Assembly: GCA_022539475.1 (NCBI GenBank)
Contig: VCMS01000018.1
Location: forward strand, 310,001-374,000
Direction of reading: 5' to 3'
DNA: 64,000 bases
Source of the DNA: Gracilaria domingensis
Taxonomy: Eukaryota > Rhodophyta > Florideophyceae > Gracilariales > Gracilariaceae
Positions 1-10,981 of the stretch are shown here, piece by piece (position 1 is the first letter of the stretch; every line of letters begins with the position of its first letter). The notes beneath the pieces are model-generated. The model saw only the letters and a list, made by a program, of their open reading frames with translations, did no database searches and was not told the DNA's origin. Made by a program: the position numbers and the translations under genes.

Positions 1-848
1 TCTCCAGCGGATCACGCACAAAGTATGCTCCCTACATCATTTAAACATCATCGCAAGAATTCCAGACAAACGCCCGTTGGTCGCAGCTGCGCACTTTCGC
101 GAACGCGAACGTCCGCGAACGCGAACATCCGTGGACGTGCCCCCAAACTGCTCACGCCATTTGATCGAGCTCAGCCAGAGACAAAGACTGGACGTGCTTC
201 GAAACATGCTCCTTAACCATCTTCACCATCTGCTCTCCCTTCTACGCGCCAACCACGCTCTCGATGAGGTCCCAAGCACTGCTGTCCCCGGGCGAGGGTT
301 CCTTTTACCGAGGGTTCGGCACCTTGCGGGCGCACCGTACCGTTTGTCGCCCTCATTGGCACATCACGTGCGTCGCCGTCCGGAGCAGTCTGTAGGCTCG
401 GTCCAGCGCGCGCTTCCGGGCTCTGCTACTCGTGCGATCTGAGGATGGCCAAGGCGCACGTCTGGCGGTAGAAAGCGATCGAGGTGTTGTCAATCTCTCG
501 AGCCGCCCGAGTCGAGCGCAGTGCTTCGGTACTAGCGCACCGGAGTGAGGCGGCCAAGAGCCGAACGCCGTGTCAATCGCTGCGGCAGGTCATCTGTCAT
601 GTCGCATGCGCTCGCAAGCCGAGCCACTTTGCCGCGGTTGTCCCAAAAATATTTGCCCAAATTCAAACACACGTAGCCTTTGTGAGGCTGCTGCGCCACT
701 CGCACAAGAAAACATCTTCTGCACAAGCATGATCTCGAGACGAACGCCGCCACAGCCGCCATCTCCATCTATCTGCCCTTTGCCACGCATCCCTCCACTG
801 CCCCTCCCGCTGGCCTCCCACCCGCCAGAGCCTGCTCTTTACTCCGCC
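1..848. other. No recognisable gene
   Basis: The open frames here are short, overlap on both strands and resemble nothing I know. Around 100-135 a 16-bp unit of the form CGCGAACGCGAACRTC occurs twice in tandem. The stretch may hold the promoter of the MED12-like relic that follows, but no promoter element stands out. Confidence 0.4.
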
Positions 849-3529
849 ATGGACGACCACATACAGCCCTGGGTCACAGAGGTTGCTCCCGGAATACACG
901 CTGACGTCCATCCTGTCGAACAAACCCACAACTCGGATAACCCTCACTTCCAGTATCCAGCAGCGCTTCGTCTAGATCGTGCTGCCGTTATCTAAAGACC
1001 CCCATCACTTTCATCGTCACCACCTCAACAGCTAACTCTTGCTCTTACAACAGCCGATCTAACAGAACTTAAACGGCCTTAATGCTCTCCGTCACGCGCG
1101 TCCCACCAAGCTGCAGCACGTCGAAAGCCCAACACCCCTAGATCATCCACATCACGCGCAAGCGCTCGAGCGCTCCCACTTCAGAAGCATCCGCTGTCTC
1201 AGAACCTGCTTGATGATTGGTTCAATCGACTTTCGAAAGGATCTCATAACCATTCGTCAGATTTATCCCATTCGGTACCCTCAGGGCCTGCCATCGTGCG
1301 TGCGGCAGGAAAGGTCATCGAAATGATGTTCACTCGGTGCATTCTTACTCAGCCAGCAGCCTGGTACATCCTCATCGCAATGTTAAACGAATGCGTCCAA
1401 CGAATTCGCCCAGATTGGCCTCCGCCAAGCCCCAAGCTTTTTTTGGACCAAGCAGCTGTGCGGTCTTCTCAAAAGCGAGATTGAAGCCATTCGCGCGCGT
1501 AAGACTCCTGTGTTGGGCACTATACCGCGAGTTGCATTCTGGAATTATGTGCTGGACTTGGCGAGATGGTAGGCCGACGAAGAGCTTCTTGATGTCTCAA
1601 AATGGATTACCGCCATTGCACAACCGCTGCGAGTAGAGTTTATGTCTTCGCCATCCTTCAGCACCCCTGGGACGAAGAATACCATTATGGTCGCTCGGTG
1701 CTTCTTACCAGAGTTTGTATCGTATCCGGAAGGCGCTAGGATTCTGCTCGAGGCGCTTTTGCGATGATCGGGACTCACCATAAGCCCGCCTCGCACATCT
1801 TCTGCCGTTGCTCGCGAAGCGCCAAGGGAAAGAACCCGCAACGAAAAGTAACCAAACGAGGTTCCAACGCTACCTCTTCGCTTAACACTGCTACTGCGCC
1901 GGCCAAATTTACACCCAATGTATGCCACCTCGAAGTCATTTATCTGCTTCAAGCCAGTTTGAATGCATTGCAAGTACGCGTCCAACTCAAGAGCCGGGAG
2001 TTTAGCATGCACTCCTTCGAACAGCTAGTTCGTAATGCCGCTGATACCATGCAAGGTTCGAAAAACAGAAGGAAAGAACGAGAGCTCAAACATGACTATC
2101 GCACCAAAGAGGAACGAATGGGTTCTCCGAATACAGCCATGCGTCACTCTGAACGGCTTTCTATTCATGGGGATAACGCACGGGTTACTGCCATTTTGCG
2201 ATACGCTTATAAAGAGCGCGGTGGTACGTCGACGGCTGTAAGGATGGTATGTGAGTGGACTCTGTCTTCTATGGTTGTGGACCGTGCGGAAGCCAGTTGC
2301 GTCGCAACAGACGTTCTATCTCAATTTGTCTCGGGATTAACAAACACTAGCTCAACATCAAGAACAACTAAGAACAGTACGACTCCGAAGCGTTGCAAGG
2401 AGAGAATTCATCAGGCGAGGAATGACTCTCCGTCATCGTTAAACACCATGAGAGGTAACTCTCATCTAACACTTTTGCAACGCGACATATGGCACTTCAT
2501 GAAACATTTTGCAAATGACAGAATACCGGAGAACACGGATAAAAGTGAAGCCATTGTAAAGGAGATAAACGGAGGACTACAGACGGATAACATGGACAAC
2601 GATGACTCCGTGGTTCGTTTCATTGCTCACCTTTACAGACATGGTTTATTTTCTTTTCCGGCATTCGTGCGCGACGTATCAAGGCTTGCAGCCACCAATC
2701 ATCGGAGTGCTTCGTTCTTCGTCAAATGCTCTTCCCTGCTACCAGATCTTGTCGACAAGTCGGTTTCAGATTGCAGTTAGTCGATTCTAAGGAAGTATGG
2801 GTACATTTCACCCACCAAGCAGAGCTACGCTAACGGCGTGTGTGAAAAGAGCCTTTTGGTTGCTTGCAGTGGTGATGCCGATTCAGTGGAGACTCAGGTT
2901 GAGTCTCTTGCAATCAAAGGTGATAAAAACGTAATTCTTTCTACAATAGATGCTTTATGTCATCGAGACCTAACGTTACTAACTGGTGACCATGCTGAAG
3001 TGCAGAACAAGCTATCAACGATGGCCTCTTTCATGGTCTCACTCAGAGAAGGTGGTACCGCTAGAGAGTGAGTGGGTGATGAACTGCTGTCTGCAACCTG
3101 TTGGACCTTTGCCTTAAGAGTGTCAAAGAGGGGAGTATTAGTGATCACACTGTTCATAACTTTGTGGCAAGAAGCCAGAATTTCGAATGGCCTGCGAATC
3201 AACAACTGAAGCGGCAACTAGAAGCAGCATTGGTACCAGCGATACGATGGGTGAAGCAACCTGAACAGGATTTGATGGTTTGGGTAATGCCACCAAGTTC
3301 CGCATACAACCCTTCCGGCATGAACTCTGTAATGGTTTTGAAGGGCGATGGGAGCGTTGTAGGCAACTGGATTTTGTTGGAAGGTTATGGCAGAGGAGCG
3401 AATCAAGAAAGTGCTACTCCACCCGAGAATATGTGGAGGCAGAGGGGCACAATAATCGACAAGGATATTGCACATGGTACCGTGCATCTGAAATGTACGT
3501 ACTTGACATTTGTTAGTCTGGCTGTATAG
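849..3529 (+). pseudogene. MED12: MED12-like Mediator kinase-module subunit, decayed
   Basis: MED12 is the large subunit that links the CDK8/cyclin C kinase module to Mediator in the nucleus. Translation from about 1209 gives a Med12 N-terminal domain (DDWFNRLSKG, then RAAGKVIEMM, AAWYI and LNE). The next frame gives FWNYVLDLARW and ADEELLDVSKW. At 2220-2330 the signature VRMVCEWTLSS matches the LCEWAV domain, and LYRHGLFSFPAFVRDVSRL follows near 2630. The family is usually over 1,200 residues; here roughly 890 codons are traceable. A T7 run at 1438-1444 coincides with a frame change, TAG codons lie at 1570-1572 and 2778-2780, and TGA at 3069-3071. The start at 849 is a guess. The last frame (3101-3529) is assigned by position only. 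The domain assignment is firm; its status as pseudogene rather than poor sequence is inferred from several stops. Confidence 0.68.
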
Positions 3530-3608
3530 ATTCAAGGGAGCAGCATATGTGTGCTATACGTAATGATTCATAAGAACTTGCGAACCGGAAAACTGTTCAA
3601 AGAAGGGT

Positions 3609-4529
3609 TCATGCTGTTTGTTGATTCCTCTTCGTTTTCTCTGTCAGTACAGAAAGGGAACGAGAGCCTTCATCATCACCTTTCAATTGAAGAATCTTCT
3701 TATTGACATTAAATACTTGCAAGTTTGAATCAGAAGAAAAGTGTAAACTGCGACAAACATGATAGATATCCGTTACGGAATGAACGTGATACCGGCCTTG
3801 AAATTGTTGTGAAGAATCAACAGTCTTTGGCCTCACTCCTGCATCTGCTACGAACAGATGAGCTGTGTCATTGTGTGAAGATGTGCCGTGTGACGCAGTA
3901 ACTGTACTTGCTGCAGACGACGATTCGAGCTTCTTTTCATGGTACCGACGGCGTGCGTCACGATTATCTCTTTCACGATTCTTGGTTCTATATCGGCGGA
4001 CCTTTTCAGCGTTTTTAATGCCCTTATCAATATCCAATTTCACATATACAGAGTACACTTTAGGAGTCGTCCCGGGAAGAATTACAGTCTCTCGGTCACA
4101 TTTTGAAGTGTCGTACACCGGTTTGGAGCCATTTACGCAGACATAATGAACCGGACCAGTGAAGAATCGTTCTCTCGGAGGCTCGTGTGTTTCAACATAT
4201 TCCATCCGTTTCACACTGAAAGGGACCAATTCTTGAATCACTGTTGGAGAAGTCTTCAACTTACTTCGATTTACTGTCTTCACACTGCAGGCATCACTTT
4301 GTCTATGTCCAGAGCTACTGCAAACACTGCAGAAAACGCAAGATTCAATTGATTTGTCAGGCGCGTACTGCTCTTTAAGTGAAGGCCTTGGCGAGATACC
4401 ACAGATTATATGAATAGGTTCTTCACATATGAGACAGTGATGGTTCGGGTTTGAGCCAATGACGCTGCCAGACACACGACATTTTCTTCGGGAATGTTCA
4501 GCGCAAAAATATATCGGGAGGGGCGGCAT
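3609..4529 (-). CDS. Cys/His-rich, basic protein of unknown function (306 aa)
   Basis: I do not recognise this protein. Residues about 30-45 contain C-L-I-C-E-E-P-I-H-I-I-C, which is C-x2-C-x4-H-x2-C. It is followed about 30 residues later by C-V-F-C-S-V-C and a further H and C, a spacing reminiscent of PHD/RING-like zinc folds. A strongly basic stretch near residues 180-200 (RRYRTKNRERDNRDARRRY) could bind nucleic acid. The C-terminal third has no recognisable motif. It lies downstream of, and on the same strand as, the CACTA transposase relic at 5395-8332, so it could be an accessory gene of that transposon. It is the only long intact frame between the MED12 relic and the transposase. A host zinc-finger gene is the alternative. 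Confidence 0.4.
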   Translation of the reverse strand: MPPLPIYFCAEHSRRKCRVSGSVIGSNPNHHCLICEEPIHIICGISPRPSLKEQYAPDKSIESCVFCSVCSSSGHRQSDACSVKTVNRSKLKTSPTVIQELVPFSVKRMEYVETHEPPRERFFTGPVHYVCVNGSKPVYDTSKCDRETVILPGTTPKVYSVYVKLDIDKGIKNAEKVRRYRTKNRERDNRDARRRYHEKKLESSSAASTVTASHGTSSHNDTAHLFVADAGVRPKTVDSSQQFQGRYHVHSVTDIYHVCRSLHFSSDSNLQVFNVNKKILQLKGDDEGSRSLSVLTEKTKRNQQTA

Positions 4530-5394
4530 AGTATGTTAGTGTGTTGGTACGAATATTCCGTGGAGGTAGTTGAGGCAATGTATCTGATGAAGTCAAGGTT
4601 GAGTGGAATGCCGAACGTTCGGCACTCTGAAAAGCCCGATATACTCCACATGATCATCGCTCTCAACACGTTTCACGTAACCGCTCTCAACCAATCATTT
4701 TATTTCATTCATGTAACCACAACCTCTGCCAAACTCCTAATCAGGAGAGCGCGTCTAGAGTTGCCCGCCATTCAGACTGCGTGTGGCGGTTCGGTGGCGA
4801 GGCGTGCGCATGGAATCCACGCCTTGGACATTGGGAGACGAGACTAGGGGGCTGCGACGCCGCCTTTGTGGCGAGCAACACTCCTCCCCGTATGGCTCGA
4901 GGAAGATGTACTGTCGTGATTGGCGCGGTGTGCTTCATATACGCTAATCCTGCCAGAAGGATAATGTCGACGCACGCCATTCGATTCTGGCAATTGTGGC
5001 ACGTCTCGAGATGTGATTTGGACGGGTCTTCCGCTTCGCACGTTGCCAGCACATAATTCTCGTCCCACAGACTTCACTCTCTGTGTATCCGAGTGAAACA
5101 TGTTTCCAATGAACTTGATCCAGTTCGAACAGACCCACAGCAAAGGCTTTATTGAGAGCAATCCCAACGCTGTGCAAATCCAACGTAGGCATCATCTTCT
5201 CATACGAACCCTATGACACATATTTCTGTCTTAATTGGTTGCCTGAACTTTCGCAAGGCCTTGCATTTCTCTGGACTCTCTCTGCGGATCCAGGTAATAC
5301 CGCATGCGAGATATATCTAGATATCCAACAACTGTGTGGATGCAATGGGCTATCTCGGTGCTAATGCTGCTGCGTTTTCGATTTTGAACGAAGA
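4530..5394. other. No gene seen between the Cys/His-rich ORF and the transposase
   Basis: The frames present are short and overlap on both strands without recognisable motifs. If the CACTA element ends on this side, its terminus should lie here or just beyond 3609, but I could not find a matching pair of terminal inverted repeats by eye. Confidence 0.35.
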
Positions 5395-8332
5395 CTAGGT
5401 CCAAGCTTTTGTCATACACACACAGCCGTGCTGCCATTTGATATCTACAAAAACTGATCGTACTCGCTGCATGGATTTTTCTCCCTTAAGCTCAAAATGA
5501 ACCTCCAGAATTCTCATGACATCGCCATAATAGAGTTCCTTACTCTCAGGAGCAGTCGATTTAGCGGAGGCCGACTTTGAACATTCTGAGAGTCCACTCT
5601 CTTCTACATTAGTCTCCAGGAGGAATTCAGCTGCCACACAAAACTTTTGACGAGCATTCTGGAGTCTGTCAGCTCTCCTCCGGTAAGCTTCAATGGTCTC
5701 TATGCCGAAAGTTTTTCCCATGCATGTAATAGAAGCCGCGTTGTACTGATTCACTCTGAGTATCTTTGTTCTCTCGCCTTGGAGTGAAAAGTTCGAAACA
5801 GAGAACCGATGAACAGCTCCTTTCTGCGCTTCTGAAAGGATACCCGTCTTTCGAGATCCATGGCACTCAACAAGTGTATCTAGTGCGAAGCAAGTATCGG
5901 TGACGCTACTTTGTTCCAATGATGAGCTCAGTACCATACTAGTGTCATACGTAGTTCTGTGTGCAATACCGTCGTTCATCATGCGAAGGCAGAACAGCTT
6001 ATGGTTCCTGTGGAAAAGACTTGAGTGCACATTTCTCTTGGCATGCATCCGCCTCCCCATCTCTCGGAGGAGCCTCTCTACCAGGAATTGCGAAGTTGCT
6101 GGGAGAGGTCCACACTCTCTCAAAAGTTCTGGAAGATGTAGAATTGCGAGAGTAGAGAATGTTAAACAATATCTGTGACGCTCAGATTGCCAAAACTTCT
6201 TCACGAACCAGATATACAGTTCCTCTACAACGGTTTTCAACTCCTCTTCGGCTTTCGACCCACAGTTGTACCCGAAGCACAATTTCACCATTCTCGAAGT
6301 GAGTCTCCATATTACAACTATCTCACGATCAACTTTATACCTGTGCAAGAATGGCAGTAGATAGACCTCCGCCGCTCTTTTCAAGTCTTCTGTTTTGTAC
6401 TTGCTAAGTTCACCAACACTAAGAGGTGGCCAACCCCACGAAACTGCTATTTCACATGAAGAGATTTCATGAATTTCTCAATTCTCTGCACGATATTTGC
6501 CGGAATGCAATACGAAGGTAACATGGATAGTTTGTCATGATGGGGATCAACGGCTAAAATCAACTTCATAATGTGCTTTGTCCACCCAAGTAGCACCAGA
6601 TGCATCACATCGTACGGAAAAGAGTATATCACGTCCGCGGAAAGTTTTCGCAGGCAACAATCAGACTTGATCCCTGTTTTCTTTACTAACTTTTCTGGTT
6701 TGTATCCGTTTTTCCGCGATGTGATAGGTTCTTCCACGTCTCGACGATTTCCGTTCGTGAACGACTCTCACCGCATTTCATGTTGATCAAATCTCCGACC
6801 TTTTATGAAGAACCCCCTTTTATAATACTGTTCCACATGTTCCTTGGAGTGTTTGGAGTGGAGCAGGAATATGTAATTTCTTTCACACGTTCTTTGACTT
6901 TCAGACAGAACCTACAGGAACGGTTCCCGGTATGGCCGACATATCCTAGCACTTTCGAGGCAGCAGGCCAATCAGCGTTAAAGAAGACGACAAATGCCTT
7001 CAGAACACGCGTTTTTCTGTCAGAACATACTACTGATATTCCTCGTTCCAAATCTCTAAGATCCCGCACAATCATGTGCATGAATGTATCGAAGTATTCC
7101 GACGAATGTGGCCCGGGTACAACGGCAAGTATGATGCAGTTATTCGCCCGCAATCTTTCCTTGGCACTAAAGTTTAGAATGGTGCACACAATCGGTCATG
7201 TGGAAATAGGTTCTCCCTTTCGAGTCTTCGCACATTCAAACCCGTCCGTGTAAATCGTGAGAAAGGCGAATATCTCTCCGGATTCTTCGGACCAGGCTGT
7301 CATTTTCTCCTTGAACAATCGTCTGAACATCTGTCCGTGAAAGAAATCATGATTCTCTTCGTCATCTCAGTGCCCTAAGCATGCTTTCTTGGCGCGACAG
7401 CACCCCTGTACTATCTCTCGGAAGAAAAACCTAGCACTGCAGAGAGATTTAAGAGCAACGGAGAGAGGAATGTACCAAAATCCTGCGCTTCCGGGTCTTT
7501 GGAGAGAATTGAAACACACCGGACATTCTGCTGCGTTCCCGAGTTTGCCAGCTGATACTGCATGACAGACAGGACACATGTTCAAGTAATACTTTGCGGC
7601 TAATGATTGGCGTGCTGCATATGACGCCAGAGTTCTGTATGAGACCTTCGATTTGACAGGCTCAACTACGAGAAGCCTTTCAATTGTTTTCTCTGATATG
7701 TTTGACAGTTCTGCAGTGTACAAGAAAGCGCTTAGTATGCGAAACTCGAGAGCATTCGGGCTCACTTCCGAATGCCCATCTTGATATAGAGAACCCCCAG
7801 CACCCGTTGAACAGATCAGAGACTTCTGAGATCCAAATTGACTGCTATAAAGCGTGTTGCAGTACATGGAACTGTGGGGTTGAGCCGGTGTCAATGAGAG
7901 AATGCCTTCTTCTTTCTCGACACAAGGCAAAGCACTGGGATTTTGAACTGAATTGAGCGGCTTTTCTTCGTCTTCCAACAAAATACCATTATCTTCTAGC
8001 TGATTTATGACGTGGTCATCCGGTAAAACCGCGCTTTCATCCGTTTCAGAAGGTTTTTCACCGCCTACCTGGTCGTCCATCACGTCAGATGTTCTTTCTT
8101 CCACAATATCTTCATTGATATTGGCTTGCATCTCAACTTGACTACCTCCTATCTCCCATCTGAGTCTTCTCTTCTCACGCAGAGATTGGTGATGTTCCAA
8201 TTCATCTTCGTTATCAGAGCTGTCTGAGTGAGATTGAAACATTTTCGAGGACGCTGTAGTCGTCAGTTCCCATCGCTTTCTTCTCTTTTTGGTGTGAGAA
8301 AGCACTTTGTCACTCATTGCTTCGTAGCTCAA
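5395..8332 (-). pseudogene. CACTA (EnSpm) transposase, tnp2 family, broken
   Basis: This is the transposase of a cut-and-paste CACTA DNA transposon. From the N-terminus at 8332 there is an acidic, low-complexity leader (about 120 residues) and then a C-x2-C...C-x2-C zinc motif (MCPVC and ECPVC) near residues 255-275. The next frame (7189-6803) carries VPGPHSSEYFDTF, the family signature FNADWPAASKVLGYVG and C-R-F-C. The frame 6737-6447 carries SFPYDVMHLVLLGW, and 6384-5395 carries LAILHLPELLRECGPL. The same blocks occur in the same order in the plus-strand transposase at 22668-25665, though clearly diverged. The coding region is split over four frames, so it cannot make one protein as written. 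It is a relic, or a spliced gene with unseen introns, which is less likely because the breaks fall inside conserved blocks. Confidence 0.75.
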
Positions 8333-8689
8333 AGGATGCGATAAGAGGTAGCTCTCTCACGCAGATGATGCTATCAGAAAATTATGCAACGAGAGATACG
8401 ACATCTGCTGAGGTTCATGGCATAGCGTTTTACAATTCAGGGAGGCACACTTTACTGGGATATACCGCTACGTTTTTTCTAATCACATCAAATAATTCCC
8501 GAAAACTTTCTGAGGCAGGATTTTCAAACTTTGTACTCTTCACTGCGAACCTATTCTCCCGAAGTTCTCCGTTCCGTGCCCCGCATATCCATGTTTCTCT
8601 TCGATCCCCTTTCGGTTGAACTGGAACGCGCGCCTTTGCCACACATGATACTTGACCGACGTGATGGACATGTACTCCTGCACCCCATC

Positions 8690-8880
8690 TTCGCACTCAG
8701 CGTCTACCGGAAACCCCAGAGAGACACTTTGATGCTCCAGGGACATCCAGATGATACACGTTGGATGCCGTAGCCTGCATTTTGATGTCCTGATGATGCA
8801 CATTAGACGAATTTCAATTTTTCAGAAAGGATATGTGCACGCTTTGGATGTGCCCATGATACTCCTGTGTGTTCAATCTT
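8690..8880. repeat. Candidate CACTA subterminal repeats
   Basis: Upstream of the transposase start, short related words recur: GGACATCC-AGATGATAC, GATGTCC-TGATGATGC and GGATGTGCCCATGATAC, in both orientations. CACTA elements usually carry short repeats near their ends that bind the element's own accessory protein, and the position fits. The motif was found by eye and its borders are uncertain. Confidence 0.3.
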
Positions 8881-9063
8881 CCGGTAAACCGTCGTCGGCC
8901 TGCTCCTAATGGAGCCACCAGTCTTTTTTGACCCGTATGAATCTACAGAGGTATAGAGTAAATTGCGTTCATCATCACTCTTGTTCCGGAGTCCGCACTG
9001 GTTAGCGCGCTACGTGGATATTAGAACTGAATTTGGCCATCCTACTACTAACCTATCGATGTC

Positions 9064-9835
9064 CATATGCCCCATGGCGCCGCGCGAGCACAAGCAGGTG
9101 GCGGTACCCGACGGCCCGGGCAAGCGCGCGCGTGGCGGCCTAGCTGCGGCCGCGGGCGCGCCGGCGACTCATGCGAAGGTCAAGTTCATGTCGCCAGCAG
9201 ATTTCTTCGCGGAGAACACGAACGTTGCGGGCTTCGACAACGCGGTGCAAGTCGCTGTACACGACTATCCGCGAACTGGTGGAGAACGCGCCCGACTTTA
9301 TCGAGGCCGTCGACCAGCTGCCCAACGTGTCGCTTAATGTGCAGCACATCCCACCGCTCCGCTTCCATGCGCTGGTGGGCATAGACATCGAGCGCGTTCG
9401 CATCGATCACTCGCTGTACAAGGATGTGGAGAGCGCCAAGAGGCGCCGCCTACGTGATGCCAAGAAGAAACGTCTGGCGAAACGCGCGCTCAACGCCGCG
9501 CAGCAGCCGTCCACGTATCCGCCGCCGCCTTCGACGACGGCGACGGTGACGAAGAACTTGCCGCGACAGCTGCGCAGACGACGTGTTCCGCGTGACTGTG
9601 CAGAATAACGGCTGTGGCATGGCGCACAATAAGGTGCCCAACATGATGGGGCGCGTGCTGGCGCGCACCAAGTACTGCATGCCACAGGCTCGCGGAATAT
9701 TTGGGCTTGGTTCCAAGATGGCGCTCATCTGGGCCAAGATGAGCACCAGCCTTCCGGTGCACATCACCACCACGCCGCAGGGCGCCGCTGTCATCTACTG
9801 TGTGCTCGACATTGATATAGCCAACAACGTGCCCA
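9064..9835 (+). pseudogene. Partial, broken copy of TOP6B (N-terminal ATPase part)
   Basis: This stretch matches the first part of the TOP6B gene at 10982-13071 block by block. AKVKFMSPADFFAEN matches AKLKFKSPVEFFAGN, KSLYTTIRELVENAPD matches KSLYTTIRELLENALD, and DHSLYKDVESAKRRRLRD, VTVQNNGCGM and IFGLGSKMALIWAKM follow in order. The similarity stops at CVLDIDIANN, where a Gly-rich linker and zinc fingers take over. It is spread over three frames. In the GHKL ATPase N-box the motif reads ENAPDF instead of ENALDA, and DNGCGM has become NNGCGM, so nucleotide binding is probably lost. The parallel order on the same strand suggests a tandem duplication followed by decay, with a foreign 3' end added. 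Confidence 0.75.
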
Positions 9836-10402
9836 CGCCAACGTGCCGGCGGCAGCGGCGGTGGCGGCACACGCAGCGGTGACGGCGGCGTCGGCGGCGT
9901 CGGCGGCGTTGGCGGCGCGACCCAGTCGGCTAAGTTCTCATGCGAACTGTGCTCGTCCAAGTCCGGACGGAAGAGTGATGAGAACCCGCACGTGCGAGTG
10001 GTGCACGAGAAGAGCTGGCCGTTTCAGTGCCCGATGTGCAGCAAGACGTTTGGCGAGAAGATCGATATGCTCCAGCACCGCCCTAGCGTGCACGACGACG
10101 TGCGCACGTTCCGATGCCCGTACTACGACGAGAGTTTTGCGCAGCCCAGGCTGTGTGACACGCTCATGCGGTCGGTGCACGGCAAGAAGCAGGCAAAGTA
10201 CTTTTGCGAGCACTACGGGCTGCCGTTCTCTAAGACGCAGCAGCTCAACCAGCACTACAGGCTGCAGCACCCGCACTGGCTGGCGTCGTACGCGCCAGGC
10301 TACGAGCCGCCGATGGCGGAAACGCTGCGCGGACAAGCCGGGCCGTCGAGCGTGGTGGCGCGGTGCGCCCGACGCAACGCCGTCACGGGCACGACGCGCT
10401 GA
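9836..10402 (+). pseudogene. C2H2 zinc-finger segment fused behind the TOP6B fragment
   Basis: In one open frame a Gly-rich linker (GDGGVGGVGG) leads into four tandem finger-like units of the form C-x2-C-x12-H-x4-H. Unit 1 (FSCELC...HVRVVH) and unit 2 (FQCPMC...HRPSVH) keep all four ligands. In unit 3 (FRCPYY) one Cys and one His are replaced. Unit 4 (YFCEHY...HYRLQH) lacks the second Cys. No ATG starts this frame before the fingers, and the TOP6B frame upstream is different, so an independent product is doubtful. C2H2 arrays of this sort bind DNA. It could be the 3' end of a decayed zinc-finger gene brought next to the TOP6B copy by rearrangement. Confidence 0.5.
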
Positions 10403-10981
10403 AACGCGCGCACCACGCGCAGCGAGCGCGCGATTTTGGGTGCGCGCACGCGCGCGACGCGCGGGCGCGCGCCACGTGGTGACGGTGTAGGCGGGGCTTT
10501 TTTGCTTTTTTTAGCGGTTGGTTTGAGAAAGAAGGAAGGCGCCCATTACAGCGGACAACGAAATAGGCGCCGTGCGACGTGGGGCGTGCCACTTGACGCG
10601 GCGGCGTGACGCGGCGGCGCGGCCGGTGGCGGCGGCGGCGGTGCCTGGGCGCCGTGCGCGCGCGCCGTATGTTTGGCAGCGCCGCGGCGCCGCTGCATGG
10701 CGCCGCCGCGCGCGCGCCGCTCTCGCGAGTAGGCCATGACGAGAACCGCCGTGACGTGGCGCGCGCAGCTATTCTCTTTGCGCGCTTCCTTCCCTATTCT
10801 TTTCCCTCCCTTTTGGCGCGCGTCTCGCGTCTCGCGTCTCGCGCCTCGCGCCGCCACCGCTGCCGCCGCCGCCTCTGCCGGCTCCCCGTTGCTCCTCCAT
10901 TGCTCCTTTTGCTTGCTTGCTTGCTCGCTCCTCCCACCCCCTCCGCCTCCCTCCCCACGTTACAGCGCTTCACTCCCCACC
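10403..10981. promoter_or_regulatory. GC-rich 5' region of TOP6B
   Basis: Very GC-rich sequence, with runs such as GCGGCGGCG and GCGCGCGCC around 10600-10720, switches to pyrimidine-rich sequence at 10780-10975, including GCTTGCTTGCTTGCTCGCTC. It leads straight into the CACC-ATG at 10979-10984. There is no TATA box or gene. It probably holds the promoter and 5' UTR; the frame that stays open through it reads only low-complexity Arg/Ala/Pro. Confidence 0.4.

Noticed and set aside
9843-10490. 215-codon Arg/Ala-rich ORF
   Set aside because: A shadow frame in GC-rich DNA; the zinc-finger frame in the same place has recognisable motifs.
10606-10981. Extension of TOP6B upstream of ATG 10982
   Set aside because: The frame that is open there is not the frame of the N-terminal TOP6B blocks and reads only low-complexity sequence.
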